Assembly (NCBI GenBank): GCA_023702235.1
Contig: JAMQCR010000001.1
Span: forward strand, 1,240,001-1,304,000
Origin: Neobacillus pocheonensis
GTDB lineage: Bacteria; Bacillota; Bacilli; Bacillales; Cytobacillaceae
DNA length: 64,000 nt
Direction of reading: 5' to 3'
The position numbers and the translations under genes are program-made. The notes under the pieces were generated by a model. That model did not search any database, had not been told where the DNA came from, and saw nothing but the letters and a program-made list of their open reading frames with translations. Positions 10,882 to 19,848 of the stretch are shown here, in pieces (the first letter of the stretch is position 1; each line of letters begins with the position of its first letter).

Positions 10882-12098
10882 ACTAAGGTTTCAGGTTTGT
10901 TGAAGATGGAATGGTAATAATTGCTAACTATGCAATGCTGCTTGATTTTTCCATACTCACTCCACCCTCTAGAAGGACTTTCAAAGCAAAATATGAAATT
11001 TTTTTAAAAAATTCCTTGGGTACAATGTGGATGACTGAGAAATATAATAATTATGAATTCAACAATAAATCGGAGAATTTTGGAGGTAAAAAGCGCGGAG
11101 TGAAAATGATCAAGCCCCTAGTTAAGGTGTAAGATTGATTCTAAAGAATTGCACTTAAACGGGGGCTTTTGTTTAAAAAGAATTATAATAAATATGGACA
11201 CTAATTAGGGTTTCAAGTCCGTTCTCCTGTAAAGGATCTTAGTGTTGTTAAGGGATGTATTTAAAGTCTATTAACAGCGGCAAATATGTAACGGAAGATA
11301 TTTATACGATAAGCTCTCAGTTGTAGTGGAGGTTATTTGTTGGTCGTCATTATCAATTGAAAACAAGTTGGTGGGGTATATACTTTTAGGTTATGCGGGT
11401 TACTGACTATGAAAATACCCCACCCCTATGGATAAAAATATCGAAATACAGATATCTTTAAAGGGGAAGTGGTATTTATCAAGGGGTATATACTTTAGTG
11501 CAAAGCAGGGAACCCGATGATGCTGAAGTTAATACCTGAATTTCTTCAACTTGTCATTAGCTTTTATTAAAGCGTACGCAGTTTCGCCCTAATACATCGT
11601 GACAAGCACCATTGGCCGTAACCAATCGAAACTCCACCGAACCGTTACTTACAAGAAGCCGTTCCCGCTCCCACTCTAACAATCTAGTCAAAACAGCAGA
11701 AAAGAACTTGATTAATGATTGCTACGCTGATTTTCTTTGTCGCATCGGCGCAGCTCACCTGACCTCTTATTTAGCGTTACTTAAGGGCATTTCCCACGGT
11801 TATTCTCTTCGTAGTTCTTTCATGTCGAACACTACCTAAACGACAGCTTTTTGACAGAGGGTGAGTATCTGACCCTGTCGGGATTTAATTTTGTGATGTT
11901 AATACAACCTTTTCGAAAATAAAGTGCAACATTTTATTGAAAGAATTTATTTTTTTACAAGATATCCTTTTTCTTATTTTATTTATAAAATTTTAATTTT
12001 TAATTTTTAAATAATGTTATAATATGGAACAGGAAAAGGATGGAGAAATATAATCAATGGAACCTTCTTTATCTAAAAATCGTAAAGGATAGATTTAG
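10882..12098. other. 1.2-kb stretch without convincing gene; hairpins and repeats
   Basis: No well-supported gene. A long hairpin at 11112-11172 (AAGCCCC with GGGGCTT plus GTTAAG with CTTAAAC) is followed by TTTTG. A 10-bp stem at 11370-11379/11415-11424 (GGTGGGGTAT with ATACCCCACC) contains one copy of GGGGTATATACTTT, repeated at 11483-11496. From about 11580 to 11885 the base composition becomes visibly more GC-rich than the flanks and ends in a hairpin (GACAGAGGGT with ACCCTGTC). An open frame at 11612-11839 has no ribosome binding site and no recognisable product. This may be the scar of another insertion. Confidence 0.4.
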
Positions 12099-13685
12099 TT
12101 GGATAATTTTATGAACATTATTGGAGCGTTAGGTGGTATAGCTTTTTTTATTGTGATAATTGTTTTTATTGTTATTTTAATATTTAAAAAGCAATTAAAC
12201 CCGGTTATTGAAAACATTAAAACTTTAAAATTTAAAGAATTAGAAATTAATTCGGATCGTACTCCAGTTAATAACCAAGAAGCACAAATGAATGAAAATG
12301 AAGAAGTAGCAAATGAACCACAAAAAAGAGAGGGGCTTGAAGTTCAAATTGAAGAAAAAGAAGAAAAGGAGGAAAGTGGTAAATTTCATAGATTTTTTAG
12401 GGCATGGATAAATAAAGATAAAGATGAATTAAAAAGTGCATTTGAGATATTACAGAAAGAAGAAACAAAAAGTAGCGAAAAATTAAAAAATGAAGCTTTA
12501 TATTATAGTTTCCTCTTTCGAATGGGGCAAGATTCAAACCAAAATTTTAAAGTTATCGAGAAAAAGGCTGAGCAGACAGATGTATTCGGTAACGTGATGC
12601 ATATCCTTGCATTTACATTTGAGCATACAAAGAACTATGAAGCTGCCATTCCGTATTATGAAAAAGGATTAAAATTTGGTACTAATGATTCTGAAATAAA
12701 AGGGCTTTTAATTAGAGGATTAGCAACCTCTAAGTTTATGCTTGGTTTTAAAGAAGAGGCAAATGAAATATTATTAAAAACAATAGCCGTAAGTGATAAC
12801 GAGGAAAAGTTTTTCAACTATATAAAAATAGCAGAACTATACAAAAAGGAAGGCAAACTTGATTATCAAATTTCAGCTTTAGAAAAAGCGTTGGAAATAA
12901 AGACTAATAATGTAAGTGCTTTATTTGATTTGGCCTACGCATATGGACAAAATAACCAAAGCGAATTAGCCCTTTTGCATTACAAGACACTAATTAGTAT
13001 TGAACCAAACCATCAAAATGCATTAAATAATTTAGGCGTATTATACTCAGGATTAGATATGCATTTTAATAAAGTTAAAAGTTATAAAAAAGCTTTTGAG
13101 TTAGGAAATACCTTGGCAGCATCAAATTTAGCTCACGAATATATAAAAGTTGGGTTAGAGGAAGAGGCGGAAGGTATCTTATTAGAAGCTAATGCCAAAA
13201 AAGATGTTCACGAGTTTGTTGGGAAAGCTCTTGTTACTCTGCGTGATCAAATTAATTCTGAAGAACAAAAAGAAGAAGAAACACTAGGGAAAGCAACAAA
13301 AGAAAGAGTTTTTGAAAGAAAATTAGCATCTGCTAGATTTGATAATTTCCCGGAAACAGACTTTCAATTAATGCTTGGAGAAGGGATATTAAATAATAAT
13401 TATAAGTCTAAAATTGAGCTAGAAAAAGACTTATTAATTATTTCATGGATGAAGTTGTCGAAAAAATATAAATTTGACGGAAAAATTAGTGGTAAATACC
13501 TTTCTTTGAACTACTATGAAATGGATTATAAAAACCCTTTTACTGCAACAGAAGAATTAGGTTTTAAGAATAAAGGAACTGCAGTTGGGTTCATTGAAAA
13601 CAACTTTAATATTTTTATTAGGAAGAACAATGATTTTGAAAATTTCATTTTTACAAAACATGAAAATTTTTGCGGTATTGAATAA
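12099..13685 (+). CDS. Membrane-anchored TPR repeat protein, 528 aa
   Basis: Residues 8-30 form one transmembrane helix, followed by a charged linker rich in Glu and Lys (about 55-95) and then a run of tetratricopeptide repeats between about residues 110 and 385, for example AIPYYEKGLKFG, LEKALEIKTNNVSALFDLAY and NALNNLGVLYSGL. The last 130 residues form a separate domain that I do not recognise. TPR arrays bind protein partners. The start is TTG at 12099 or ATG at 12111; AAAGGAT at 12085-12091 favours the TTG. Lying just downstream of a restriction-modification operon, it could belong to the same defence island, but no enzymatic domain is visible. Confidence 0.7.
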   Translation: MDNFMNIIGALGGIAFFIVIIVFIVILIFKKQLNPVIENIKTLKFKELEINSDRTPVNNQEAQMNENEEVANEPQKREGLEVQIEEKEEKEESGKFHRFFRAWINKDKDELKSAFEILQKEETKSSEKLKNEALYYSFLFRMGQDSNQNFKVIEKKAEQTDVFGNVMHILAFTFEHTKNYEAAIPYYEKGLKFGTNDSEIKGLLIRGLATSKFMLGFKEEANEILLKTIAVSDNEEKFFNYIKIAELYKKEGKLDYQISALEKALEIKTNNVSALFDLAYAYGQNNQSELALLHYKTLISIEPNHQNALNNLGVLYSGLDMHFNKVKSYKKAFELGNTLAASNLAHEYIKVGLEEEAEGILLEANAKKDVHEFVGKALVTLRDQINSEEQKEEETLGKATKERVFERKLASARFDNFPETDFQLMLGEGILNNNYKSKIELEKDLLIISWMKLSKKYKFDGKISGKYLSLNYYEMDYKNPFTATEELGFKNKGTAVGFIENNFNIFIRKNNDFENFIFTKHENFCGIE

Positions 13686-14153
13686 TTTGGAGATAATCTT
13701 GATTGTAAACAAACCAACATCTCATGTGTTGCCGCATACACTCTACACATGTTGAATGTGGGAACAGAAATAAGGGGAATAAAACACACCCTACCCTTAT
13801 CTCAACTAATATTTATTGATTACAACTGCACAGAAATTGCACAGAATTTCTAGAAACAATGGAATTAAGAGACTCCTTTTGCATAAATAATCATTAGATC
13901 TTGAATTACTGGACTTAATGGAATCAATTTATGCCAAAGCACTATATAAAAGATTGGTTAGAAAATTGACAGTGTAGATGCCATAAAAAATATTGTTACA
14001 CCAATTGTGATTTAATTTCAATTTTATTTGAGGCTAAATGGTGTTTATCCAAAAAGAGGAAGATGGAAAGGTTGGTCAGCTCTGAGTTTAGAAGAATATG
14101 AACAACAAACAGCATAGGCCAGCTTTCTTTTATTTGGAAAGAAATTAATCAGA
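13686..14153. other. Gene-free stretch with possible coding remnant
   Basis: No complete gene. At 14037-14117 a short open end reads NGVYPKRGRWKGWSALSLEE, which looks like the tail of a degraded protein, perhaps a transposase or phage protein. The rest is AT-rich with no clear structure. Confidence 0.25.
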
Positions 14154-14176
14154 AGAGACTTCGGTCTCTTTTTTTT
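14154..14176 (+). terminator. Intrinsic terminator (TTCG tetraloop)
   Basis: AGAGAC and GTCTCT pair around TTCG and are followed by seven T. It isolates the downstream phage-like operon from upstream reading. Confidence 0.85.
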
Positions 14177-14323
14177 GCTTTTTTCAAAAATAATCTGTCC
14201 TTCTATGGTGGACAGTGAGATGAAATTTTTAGTAAATTGTGGATTTTATATGAGTGCAAATTCTTATAAAATTGATTAGTAATTCGTATTTCTGAGACTA
14301 AAGGCTTGTTTTGGCTTCTTTGG

Positions 14324-14351
14324 TTTACAAATCTCCCGTGGACAATATAAC
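14324..14351 (+). promoter_or_regulatory. Promoter, TTTACA-N16-TATAAC
   Basis: A -35-like TTTACA and a -10-like TATAAC are separated by 16 bases, 44 bases upstream of the SSB-like gene. The same spacing and boxes recur at 15377 and 18256. Confidence 0.55.
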
Positions 14352-14394
14352 AACCTCGTAGCAAGAAAACAAACAAACCTGGAGGTTATTCAAA

Positions 14395-15291
14395 ATGGAA
14401 AACAATCAATTACGTCAATTAAATAACAATGTGGAAGTAATCGGTACTCTTATATCTAAGGAGCTCGAAATTAAAACAAGTACAGCAAATAAAAATTATA
14501 TTACTGGTAAACTAGTTGTTCAAACTAAAATCGGTAACAGGTTTCACGAGCAAAATATTAAAGTCTTTGTTATGGAGTCTTCTAAATTTTATCGAGGCGT
14601 ATTAACAGTCATGAACGAGTATCGTGAACTTGATCGTATTAAGGTAACAGGCACATTAAAATTATGTGAGTACAACAACAATCAAGGCAATATAGCTAGC
14701 TTCAATGAAATCAGGGGTATGTATTTCACTCGATTAAAAGTTAACGACCAACCTGATAAAGCTCTTGCTTCTATCGAAACTATTGTTGAGTCATACACTC
14801 CAAAATTAAGTGTAGATGGTTCACCTACTGGTGATTATTACGTTAAAGGGTTTACTGTTGGATACCAAGACGAAATCATCGAACTTAAAAATGTAATCAT
14901 TGGCTCTAACATATATACACCATTTCAAAATCTATATTTTCCTGGTACCACTGGTCGATTAATCTATCAACTTAACAACTGCGTTGAACAGTCTGAAACA
15001 ACTCAACAAAATCATGGCTTTGGTGACACAAGCTTATCTGTATCTTCAAATACAAATAAAAACTATGTTAGCTTCATGGAAATTGTTGCTGGTGATACTC
15101 CTTTCATCGACGCAAAAGCATATAACCCAACTGAGATTTCTACTGCAAAACAGCTTAGAGCTAAACAGTTAGACGGGGTAAAAAATAAAAATAATAGTTC
15201 TTCAATATCTACGAAAGGCACGGGGTTCAGTAGTCTAACAACTGCTACCCCAGGAGTAAACCTTGCTGATGGTAGCATGCCAGATTTTTGA
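14395..15291 (+). CDS. SSB-like single-stranded DNA-binding protein
   Basis: The 298-aa protein has an N-terminal OB-fold-like pattern (VEVIGTLISKELEIK, ITGKLVVQTKIG, RIKVTGTLKLCEYN, about residues 12-120), a second OB-like stretch near 140-200, a Ser/Asn/Thr-rich flexible linker, and the acidic tip MPDF, like the DDDLPF tip of bacterial SSB through which partners are recruited. It is longer than cellular SSB (about 170 aa), as in large Bacillus phages and plasmids. Ribosome binding site: CTGGAGGTTATTCAAA. It probably protects single-stranded DNA during replication together with the helicase-like gene downstream. Confidence 0.65.
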   Translation: MENNQLRQLNNNVEVIGTLISKELEIKTSTANKNYITGKLVVQTKIGNRFHEQNIKVFVMESSKFYRGVLTVMNEYRELDRIKVTGTLKLCEYNNNQGNIASFNEIRGMYFTRLKVNDQPDKALASIETIVESYTPKLSVDGSPTGDYYVKGFTVGYQDEIIELKNVIIGSNIYTPFQNLYFPGTTGRLIYQLNNCVEQSETTQQNHGFGDTSLSVSSNTNKNYVSFMEIVAGDTPFIDAKAYNPTEISTAKQLRAKQLDGVKNKNNSSSISTKGTGFSSLTTATPGVNLADGSMPDF

Positions 15292-15309
15292 TCAGGCTTA
15301 TGCTTGGTC
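15290..15309 (+). terminator. Stop-overlapping hairpin
   Basis: GATCAGGC pairs with GCTTGGTC around TTAT; there is no T-run, so termination would be weak. Confidence 0.4.
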
Positions 15310-15376
15310 AACCTATTATGAAATTTATTTTTTATTCTATTATTTCACAAAAAGTTATAATTTTTTCCAGTTATCA

Positions 15377-15404
15377 TTTACGTTTTTCACGACCAGTATA
15401 TAAA
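15377..15404 (+). promoter_or_regulatory. Promoter, TTTACG-N16-TATAAA
   Basis: Same architecture as the boxes at 14324 and 18256 and 36 bases upstream of the next gene start. Confidence 0.55.
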
Positions 15405-15439
15405 CATATTGTGAGAAATAAATCTAGGAGGAATCTTTT

Positions 15440-15676
15440 ATGAACACATTTGATAAGTTCCGACAACAACTATTAGCTGAAATTAAAGAGCAAGAGGAAG
15501 CCGTTAAAGAAGCTATAGAAGTTAGGAGGAAATCGGAGACTTGGCATGGCTTCTGTGAGAATCCTAAACAAGAGCCTCTTGAAATTTTCATTATTGAACG
15601 CAAGCATCCACTAGAAGAATTATGGATAACAGATCAAATCTATCTTTTGAATGACCCAATTGAGGAGGAGAACTAA
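15440..15676 (+). CDS. Hypothetical coiled-coil protein, 78 aa
   Basis: Ribosome binding site TAGGAGGAATC. Residues 5-35 are Glu/Lys-rich and likely coiled coil; the rest is soluble with no known motif. The gene ends two bases before the next ATG and is first in a three-gene operon with the large helicase-like gene, so a replication accessory role is possible. Confidence 0.6.
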   Translation: MNTFDKFRQQLLAEIKEQEEAVKEAIEVRRKSETWHGFCENPKQEPLEIFIIERKHPLEELWITDQIYLLNDPIEEEN

Positions 15677-15677
15677 T

Positions 15678-15842
15678 ATGAAAAATACATTAAAACCTAT
15701 TACTGTTGCTCAACTATGGAAAGCATTTACTGAAAGCTGTGAGAGTCTACAAGAGAGAGACGAACTTATGGAAGAATTATTAGCTAAGAGTAAAATTACA
15801 AAAGCTGAATTTGAGAAAGCCACAGGAGTGAAGATCAAATGA
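15678..15842 (+). CDS. Hypothetical protein, 54 aa
   Basis: ATG at 15678 follows GAGGAGGAGAAC. The small helical protein ends KAEFEKATGVKIK, a pattern reminiscent of a short helix-turn-helix. Its TGA overlaps the ATG of the helicase-like gene (ATGA), so the two are translationally coupled. Function unknown. Confidence 0.55.
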   Translation: MKNTLKPITVAQLWKAFTESCESLQERDELMEELLAKSKITKAEFEKATGVKIK

Positions 15843-18220
15843 TTATTCTCAGAAATGCAAAGCAGAAAGAATCAAATAAACTCAATGAGCATGGAATCAA
15901 ACATGTATTCTTTGCTGCTCAGATATTTGTTAATGTTGAGTTAAGCGCTGATGTAAGAGTTAATGAAGCTTTGGCTGGCATGGTTAAGAAATTGACAGGG
16001 CGCTATTATAATAATGCAGCTTATGAAATAAAATGTGTACAAAAAATGGATTTCTCTATTAATATTATAATAGAGGAAGCTAAAAATGGTACAGATTTAG
16101 TAAGTATGTTTGACTTATTCATATCATTCTTAAGAGAGCTCACAATTTGTCAAGTGGTACATAACTCTATGAGATTCGCTAGCTACTATAAACTAAATCT
16201 TTACAACAGCATTCCTGCTATTAAACTTGATGATGGTACAATCTACTCTGAGTCCAACAATGGAGAAGATATGATTAAGCATGGCGGTTTAGTATTTTCT
16301 TTTCAAAAAGAGAAGCTGCTAAAGATTGAGATAAAAAATGAAAACAATTATCAGCAGTCATTAGATAAAATTAGAGGCTCATCAGAGTTGATTGACAGGT
16401 GGCTCAATGAAGAAGAGCTGACTAATGAAGAGTTGCTATGGGTCTACACCAATGCTATTGAATTCAAAGCTCTAAGAACACTTATGAACGAAAGAAAACG
16501 GAGAGACCGTAAGACCGCAATTTTCATACATTTAGCAAAATGTTATAACGGACCATTATCCTACCAAAGAGTCGTAGGTGATGGAAAGTTTGAATATCAA
16601 TTTTTATCTCAAGCTATTAATAATCGCTTGCAACCAACAATGAGGATAAAGGACACAGAAACAATTACTAAAGTAGAAGGTCGACTAAAGTTAAAACAAC
16701 ATCTCATTGACTATCTAGAATCAAATAAAAAAGAAGTTTGGCTTTTGAAAGCTGATACAGGCATCGGTAAATCACATACAGTTGCTGAACTTGCAAGAGA
16801 AAGAGTTTTGTTTATCCTTCCCACAAAAAAGTTAGGACGAGAATTAAAAGTGAAAGTAGAGAATAAACATCAAAATTTAAAAGTGGTAATGATTGACCCA
16901 GTTGATGATAAAGAAATTCCTGATTGCTCTGAAAAAGAAGAGATGTTTAGAGCAAGGCAAAAAGGTTTAGGTAAACAAGCATCAGATTACAGAAACAAAG
17001 CTATTGAGAAGTGTGATAACGAAGAAATTAAAACTAAGCATGAAAAATATAAACAAGCTCTATCTACTAAACAAGCATTTTTCATTATTACTCATAAACG
17101 TTTCGCTGATGGATTCTTAGAGGCAATAAACCCTCCTGAAGTCGATTCTATTATTATTGACGAGGACCCAGTTAATGAGATGTTAACTGATGAGACGTAT
17201 TCAACTGAAGTGTTGTTGTATGAACTAAATCAATTAATAGCAACAATAACTGCTAAGGGTTTTGGTGTAAATGCAGAGCTGAACGAAGTTGAGGAAGAGA
17301 TTGTAAGTAAGGTGAAGAAGTTTATGGAATTAGTACAAAGCAGCAGATTAGAACTAACTCCTAATTCTTACAAACCCTTCTTCCAGCTGAACAGTAATAA
17401 ATTAGCTGCAATCATTATGAAGAACCCGATGATTAAAAATAATTTATTTGCAGCTTTAGAATCAGATTGCTTAATATCGCATCGAAACAAAAAGAACGAA
17501 CTTGAAACTACTTGCACTTCATCTTTATTGACCGCTTTCAGGCATAAAAAAATTATGATAATGAGTGCCACGTTAAATAAGAAAGTTCACATGCCTTTAT
17601 TTCTTAGGCACGTTAATATTAATACAAATTGGATTGAAATTCCTCCAATTGAAACTAAAGGTAAAGTTATATTATTTGCTGATCGTTCTACATCAAAAAC
17701 AGCTTTGAAAAATACTGACTTAGGTGAAGTTATTAAAGAAATTATTAAACCTTTTAATTATGAAGCTCTTATAACTAACAAAAATAGGAAGTATCTATTT
17801 GAAGATAATAAGGTCCATAAACAAATACACTTTGGCAATTGTGCTGGTTATGATGAGCTGAATGGTAAAAATATTGTGGTAGTTGGCACTCCAAGTTTAC
17901 CACCTTGGAAGTTAGCTTTATTAACCTACCAAATCTTTGGAAAATTACCTAGATCAACCTATTATAACACTAAAAGAGAAACAATTGATTTCGACTTCAA
18001 GATGCAAAAAATGGAAGAATCCGGTTATCAATTTGCGATAAACACTTTCACCCATCCTGAAGACTATAACGCTAGAGTAGTTCATTTATGGCAAACATCT
18101 TCTGACATAGAGCAAGCTGTTGGTAGAGCAAGGCTGATTGATAATGATTGTACTGTTTATGTGTTTAGTAGAATTCCTGTCAAACAATGCAAAATTAAAA
18201 AATATTTAGAGATAGCTTAA
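15839..18220 (+). CDS. SF2 helicase-like protein, 793 aa
   Basis: After a 300-residue N-terminal domain come Walker A (ADTGIGKSHT, about residues 305-314), Walker B (IIIDEDP, about 438-444), motif III-like IMSATL (about 575) and motif VI QAVGRARLID (about 758). This is a complete SF2 helicase core. The protein is likely the replicative or recombination helicase/primase-type protein of the phage-like element. It lies in an operon with two small genes, follows an SSB-like gene, and is architecturally related to the 433-aa protein at 970. No known cellular helicase family fits clearly. Confidence 0.7.
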   Translation: MIILRNAKQKESNKLNEHGIKHVFFAAQIFVNVELSADVRVNEALAGMVKKLTGRYYNNAAYEIKCVQKMDFSINIIIEEAKNGTDLVSMFDLFISFLRELTICQVVHNSMRFASYYKLNLYNSIPAIKLDDGTIYSESNNGEDMIKHGGLVFSFQKEKLLKIEIKNENNYQQSLDKIRGSSELIDRWLNEEELTNEELLWVYTNAIEFKALRTLMNERKRRDRKTAIFIHLAKCYNGPLSYQRVVGDGKFEYQFLSQAINNRLQPTMRIKDTETITKVEGRLKLKQHLIDYLESNKKEVWLLKADTGIGKSHTVAELARERVLFILPTKKLGRELKVKVENKHQNLKVVMIDPVDDKEIPDCSEKEEMFRARQKGLGKQASDYRNKAIEKCDNEEIKTKHEKYKQALSTKQAFFIITHKRFADGFLEAINPPEVDSIIIDEDPVNEMLTDETYSTEVLLYELNQLIATITAKGFGVNAELNEVEEEIVSKVKKFMELVQSSRLELTPNSYKPFFQLNSNKLAAIIMKNPMIKNNLFAALESDCLISHRNKKNELETTCTSSLLTAFRHKKIMIMSATLNKKVHMPLFLRHVNINTNWIEIPPIETKGKVILFADRSTSKTALKNTDLGEVIKEIIKPFNYEALITNKNRKYLFEDNKVHKQIHFGNCAGYDELNGKNIVVVGTPSLPPWKLALLTYQIFGKLPRSTYYNTKRETIDFDFKMQKMEESGYQFAINTFTHPEDYNARVVHLWQTSSDIEQAVGRARLIDNDCTVYVFSRIPVKQCKIKKYLEIA

Positions 18221-18237
18221 TTGCTGTCTCATTTTTT
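18209..18237 (+). terminator. Intrinsic terminator
   Basis: GAGATAGC pairs with GCTGTCTC around TTAATT, followed by ATTTTTTT; it overlaps the stop codon of the helicase-like gene. Confidence 0.85.
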
Positions 18238-18255
18238 TACTTTTTTCATTTCTCA

Positions 18256-18283
18256 TTTACAAATTAAATTCCTCGGATATAAA
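18256..18283 (+). promoter_or_regulatory. Promoter, TTTACA-N16-TATAAA
   Basis: Third copy of the same promoter architecture, 40 bases upstream of the sigma-like gene. Confidence 0.55.
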
Positions 18284-18323
18284 CATTAAGTAATAAAAAT
18301 TAACTTAATTGGAGGAATTAATT

Positions 18324-19013
18324 ATGGCCAACAAACGAGGATTCTATGACCCAGATTACTTAATAAAAAAAATGAATAGTGAAGTATCTTTAGAAGGACT
18401 TGCTTCAAAGGGAAATTCAGGTTCCGATAATGGAACTTTAAATGCAGACGATATAATTCATTTTTTAATAAGAAACAGTAAGAACTATAAAGTTGCCAAA
18501 GGTAAGCCCAAAATTGAAGCTAAAGATTATTTAAGAAATGATGAACTAGGAGAAATCTTAAGAAATTACAAACCTCTCCTTGATTTTGCAACTGAAGAAT
18601 TAAGAAAAAGAAAAGAAAGGAAGCATAATAGATACTTGCTTACGAAGATAAAATGTTCAGTTCTTAATGATATGACTGATTCAAAAGGAATTTTAGATGG
18701 TGTTTTTGGTTATGATGCATGCCCAAGCGAATCAACAGTATATGACCTAAGCTTCATCGATTTAAGAAATCCAGCCCACATTGAAGCACTGATTCCACTG
18801 AAAGTTGAATTTGATCCGAATCGAGATTTATGTCTTATTCTACTAGACTTAGGAACAATAATGGAAAAGTGTTTAAATGATGAAGAAAAATTGATGGTTG
18901 CAATGATAAGAGATGAATTTCAAATCAAAGAGATAGCTGCTGAGCTTGGAATTACATACAAACAAACGCAATATAGACTTCAAAAAATTTATAAAAAAGT
19001 TGCCGGAATTTAG
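18324..19013 (+). CDS. Sigma-region-4-like HTH regulator
   Basis: Start ATG at 18324 after TTGGAGGAATTAATT; a longer frame from 18309 would include the ribosome binding site. The C-terminal 45 residues (LNDEEKLMVAMIRDEF then IKEIAAELGITYKQTQYRLQ) match sigma-70 region 4: two helices plus recognition helix ending in a Gln/Arg-rich segment. The N-terminal 180 residues carry no clear region 2. It may act as a phage sigma factor or a late-gene activator. Its own upstream region carries the promoter type shared by the replication genes, which suggests autogenous control. Confidence 0.6.
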   Translation: MANKRGFYDPDYLIKKMNSEVSLEGLASKGNSGSDNGTLNADDIIHFLIRNSKNYKVAKGKPKIEAKDYLRNDELGEILRNYKPLLDFATEELRKRKERKHNRYLLTKIKCSVLNDMTDSKGILDGVFGYDACPSESTVYDLSFIDLRNPAHIEALIPLKVEFDPNRDLCLILLDLGTIMEKCLNDEEKLMVAMIRDEFQIKEIAAELGITYKQTQYRLQKIYKKVAGI

Positions 19014-19052
19014 GGGCGCGAGCTGCTAAAACGGGATATATATTATAGAGAG

Positions 19053-19097
19053 GTGTTATCGTTCATCATAGTGATAACACTCCAATTATTTTTTTAG
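19053..19097 (+). terminator. Intrinsic terminator
   Basis: GTGTTATC and GATAACAC form a perfect 8-bp stem, followed after nine bases by TTTTTTT. Confidence 0.7.
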
Positions 19098-19668
19098 TGT
19101 TATTTGACCGATTGGTCAAAATTTTTATAGACGCCTTTTGGCAAGGCCATCGTAATAAGGTTCATTCGTTTTCTTTTAGTGCTTATTTCATAATTGATCG
19201 CTTGCTGTGAAGCAAGTAAAGGTCAGGTTTTTCCATTTCCTGGCCTTCCTCCTTTCTTAATCGTTTTTATAATCAGATTATTTTTTACCTAATTAAGATA
19301 GTCTGATTATAGAAATGACATATTTGCCACCAGAAAATGGTGAGTACTATTAATGAAAAGGATGTGAATAACTCCTTTCTTGTGCTTTGGAAAGCCTTGA
19401 CTAATTTAGTCATGAAGAATGAGTATTTATTCTCGGTCCAGCTCAGACTTCTTCCTTTTAAAGTAGTGCTAGCACAAAGGGCTGCTGCAACATATCTATC
19501 TTGCCGTTAGATTTTTTCTTGTTAACATAGGTATTTTGGGATTTTTATAATCTCAGCTTCAGATCTGTCCTGAAGCTCCTTTTTTAATTAACTAACTTTT
19601 ATATAGAGATTCACAACCAAGGAGCCAAATATTATGGCTTCTTTTTTATTTTTAAGGAGGATCAATCA
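19098..19668 (+). other. Non-coding stretch with consecutive hairpins; possible RNA
   Basis: Between the sigma-like gene and the capsid operon there is no coding frame of note. Hairpins follow one another: CTTGCT-GTGA-AGCAAG at 19201-19216, AAGGTCAGG/CCTGGCCTT at 19219-19247, and a clear terminator GCTTCAG/CTGAAGC plus TTTTTT at 19556-19584. This is what a small structured RNA or a long late-operon leader would look like. No family recognised. Confidence 0.4.
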
Positions 19669-19848
19669 ATGAAAAAAAGATCTAAAAAATGGATAAAAAG
19701 GAAAACAACATTGAAAAAACTGATTAAAGAAGCTGAAAAAGAATTACGTGATTTACAAGCTAAAATTCCTATCCTTCGGGCAGAAATAATTAAAGCTCAA
19801 CATACGCAATTAAGATCAAAATTACAGAAGACAGAGGAAACTAGATAA
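19669..19848 (+). CDS. Small coiled-coil protein before capsid gene
   Basis: A 59-aa, very basic N-terminus (MKKRSKKWIKRK) followed by a coiled coil (KEAEKELRDLQAKI). Strong AAGGAGGATCAATCA ribosome binding site. It overlaps the capsid gene by one base (TAATG). HK97-fold capsid genes normally begin with a coiled-coil delta/scaffold domain; the capsid protein here lacks one, so this product may supply it as a separate chain. That is inference. Confidence 0.55.
   Translation: MKKRSKKWIKRKTTLKKLIKEAEKELRDLQAKIPILRAEIIKAQHTQLRSKLQKTEETR

Noticed and set aside
10911..11132. 73-aa open frame after hsdS
   Set aside because: No ribosome binding site and the end overlaps a long hairpin; composition not protein-like.
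11612..11839. 75-aa open frame in the GC-richer patch
   Set aside because: TTG start without ribosome binding site, Arg/Ser low complexity, no recognisable motif; kept as part of the gene-free stretch.
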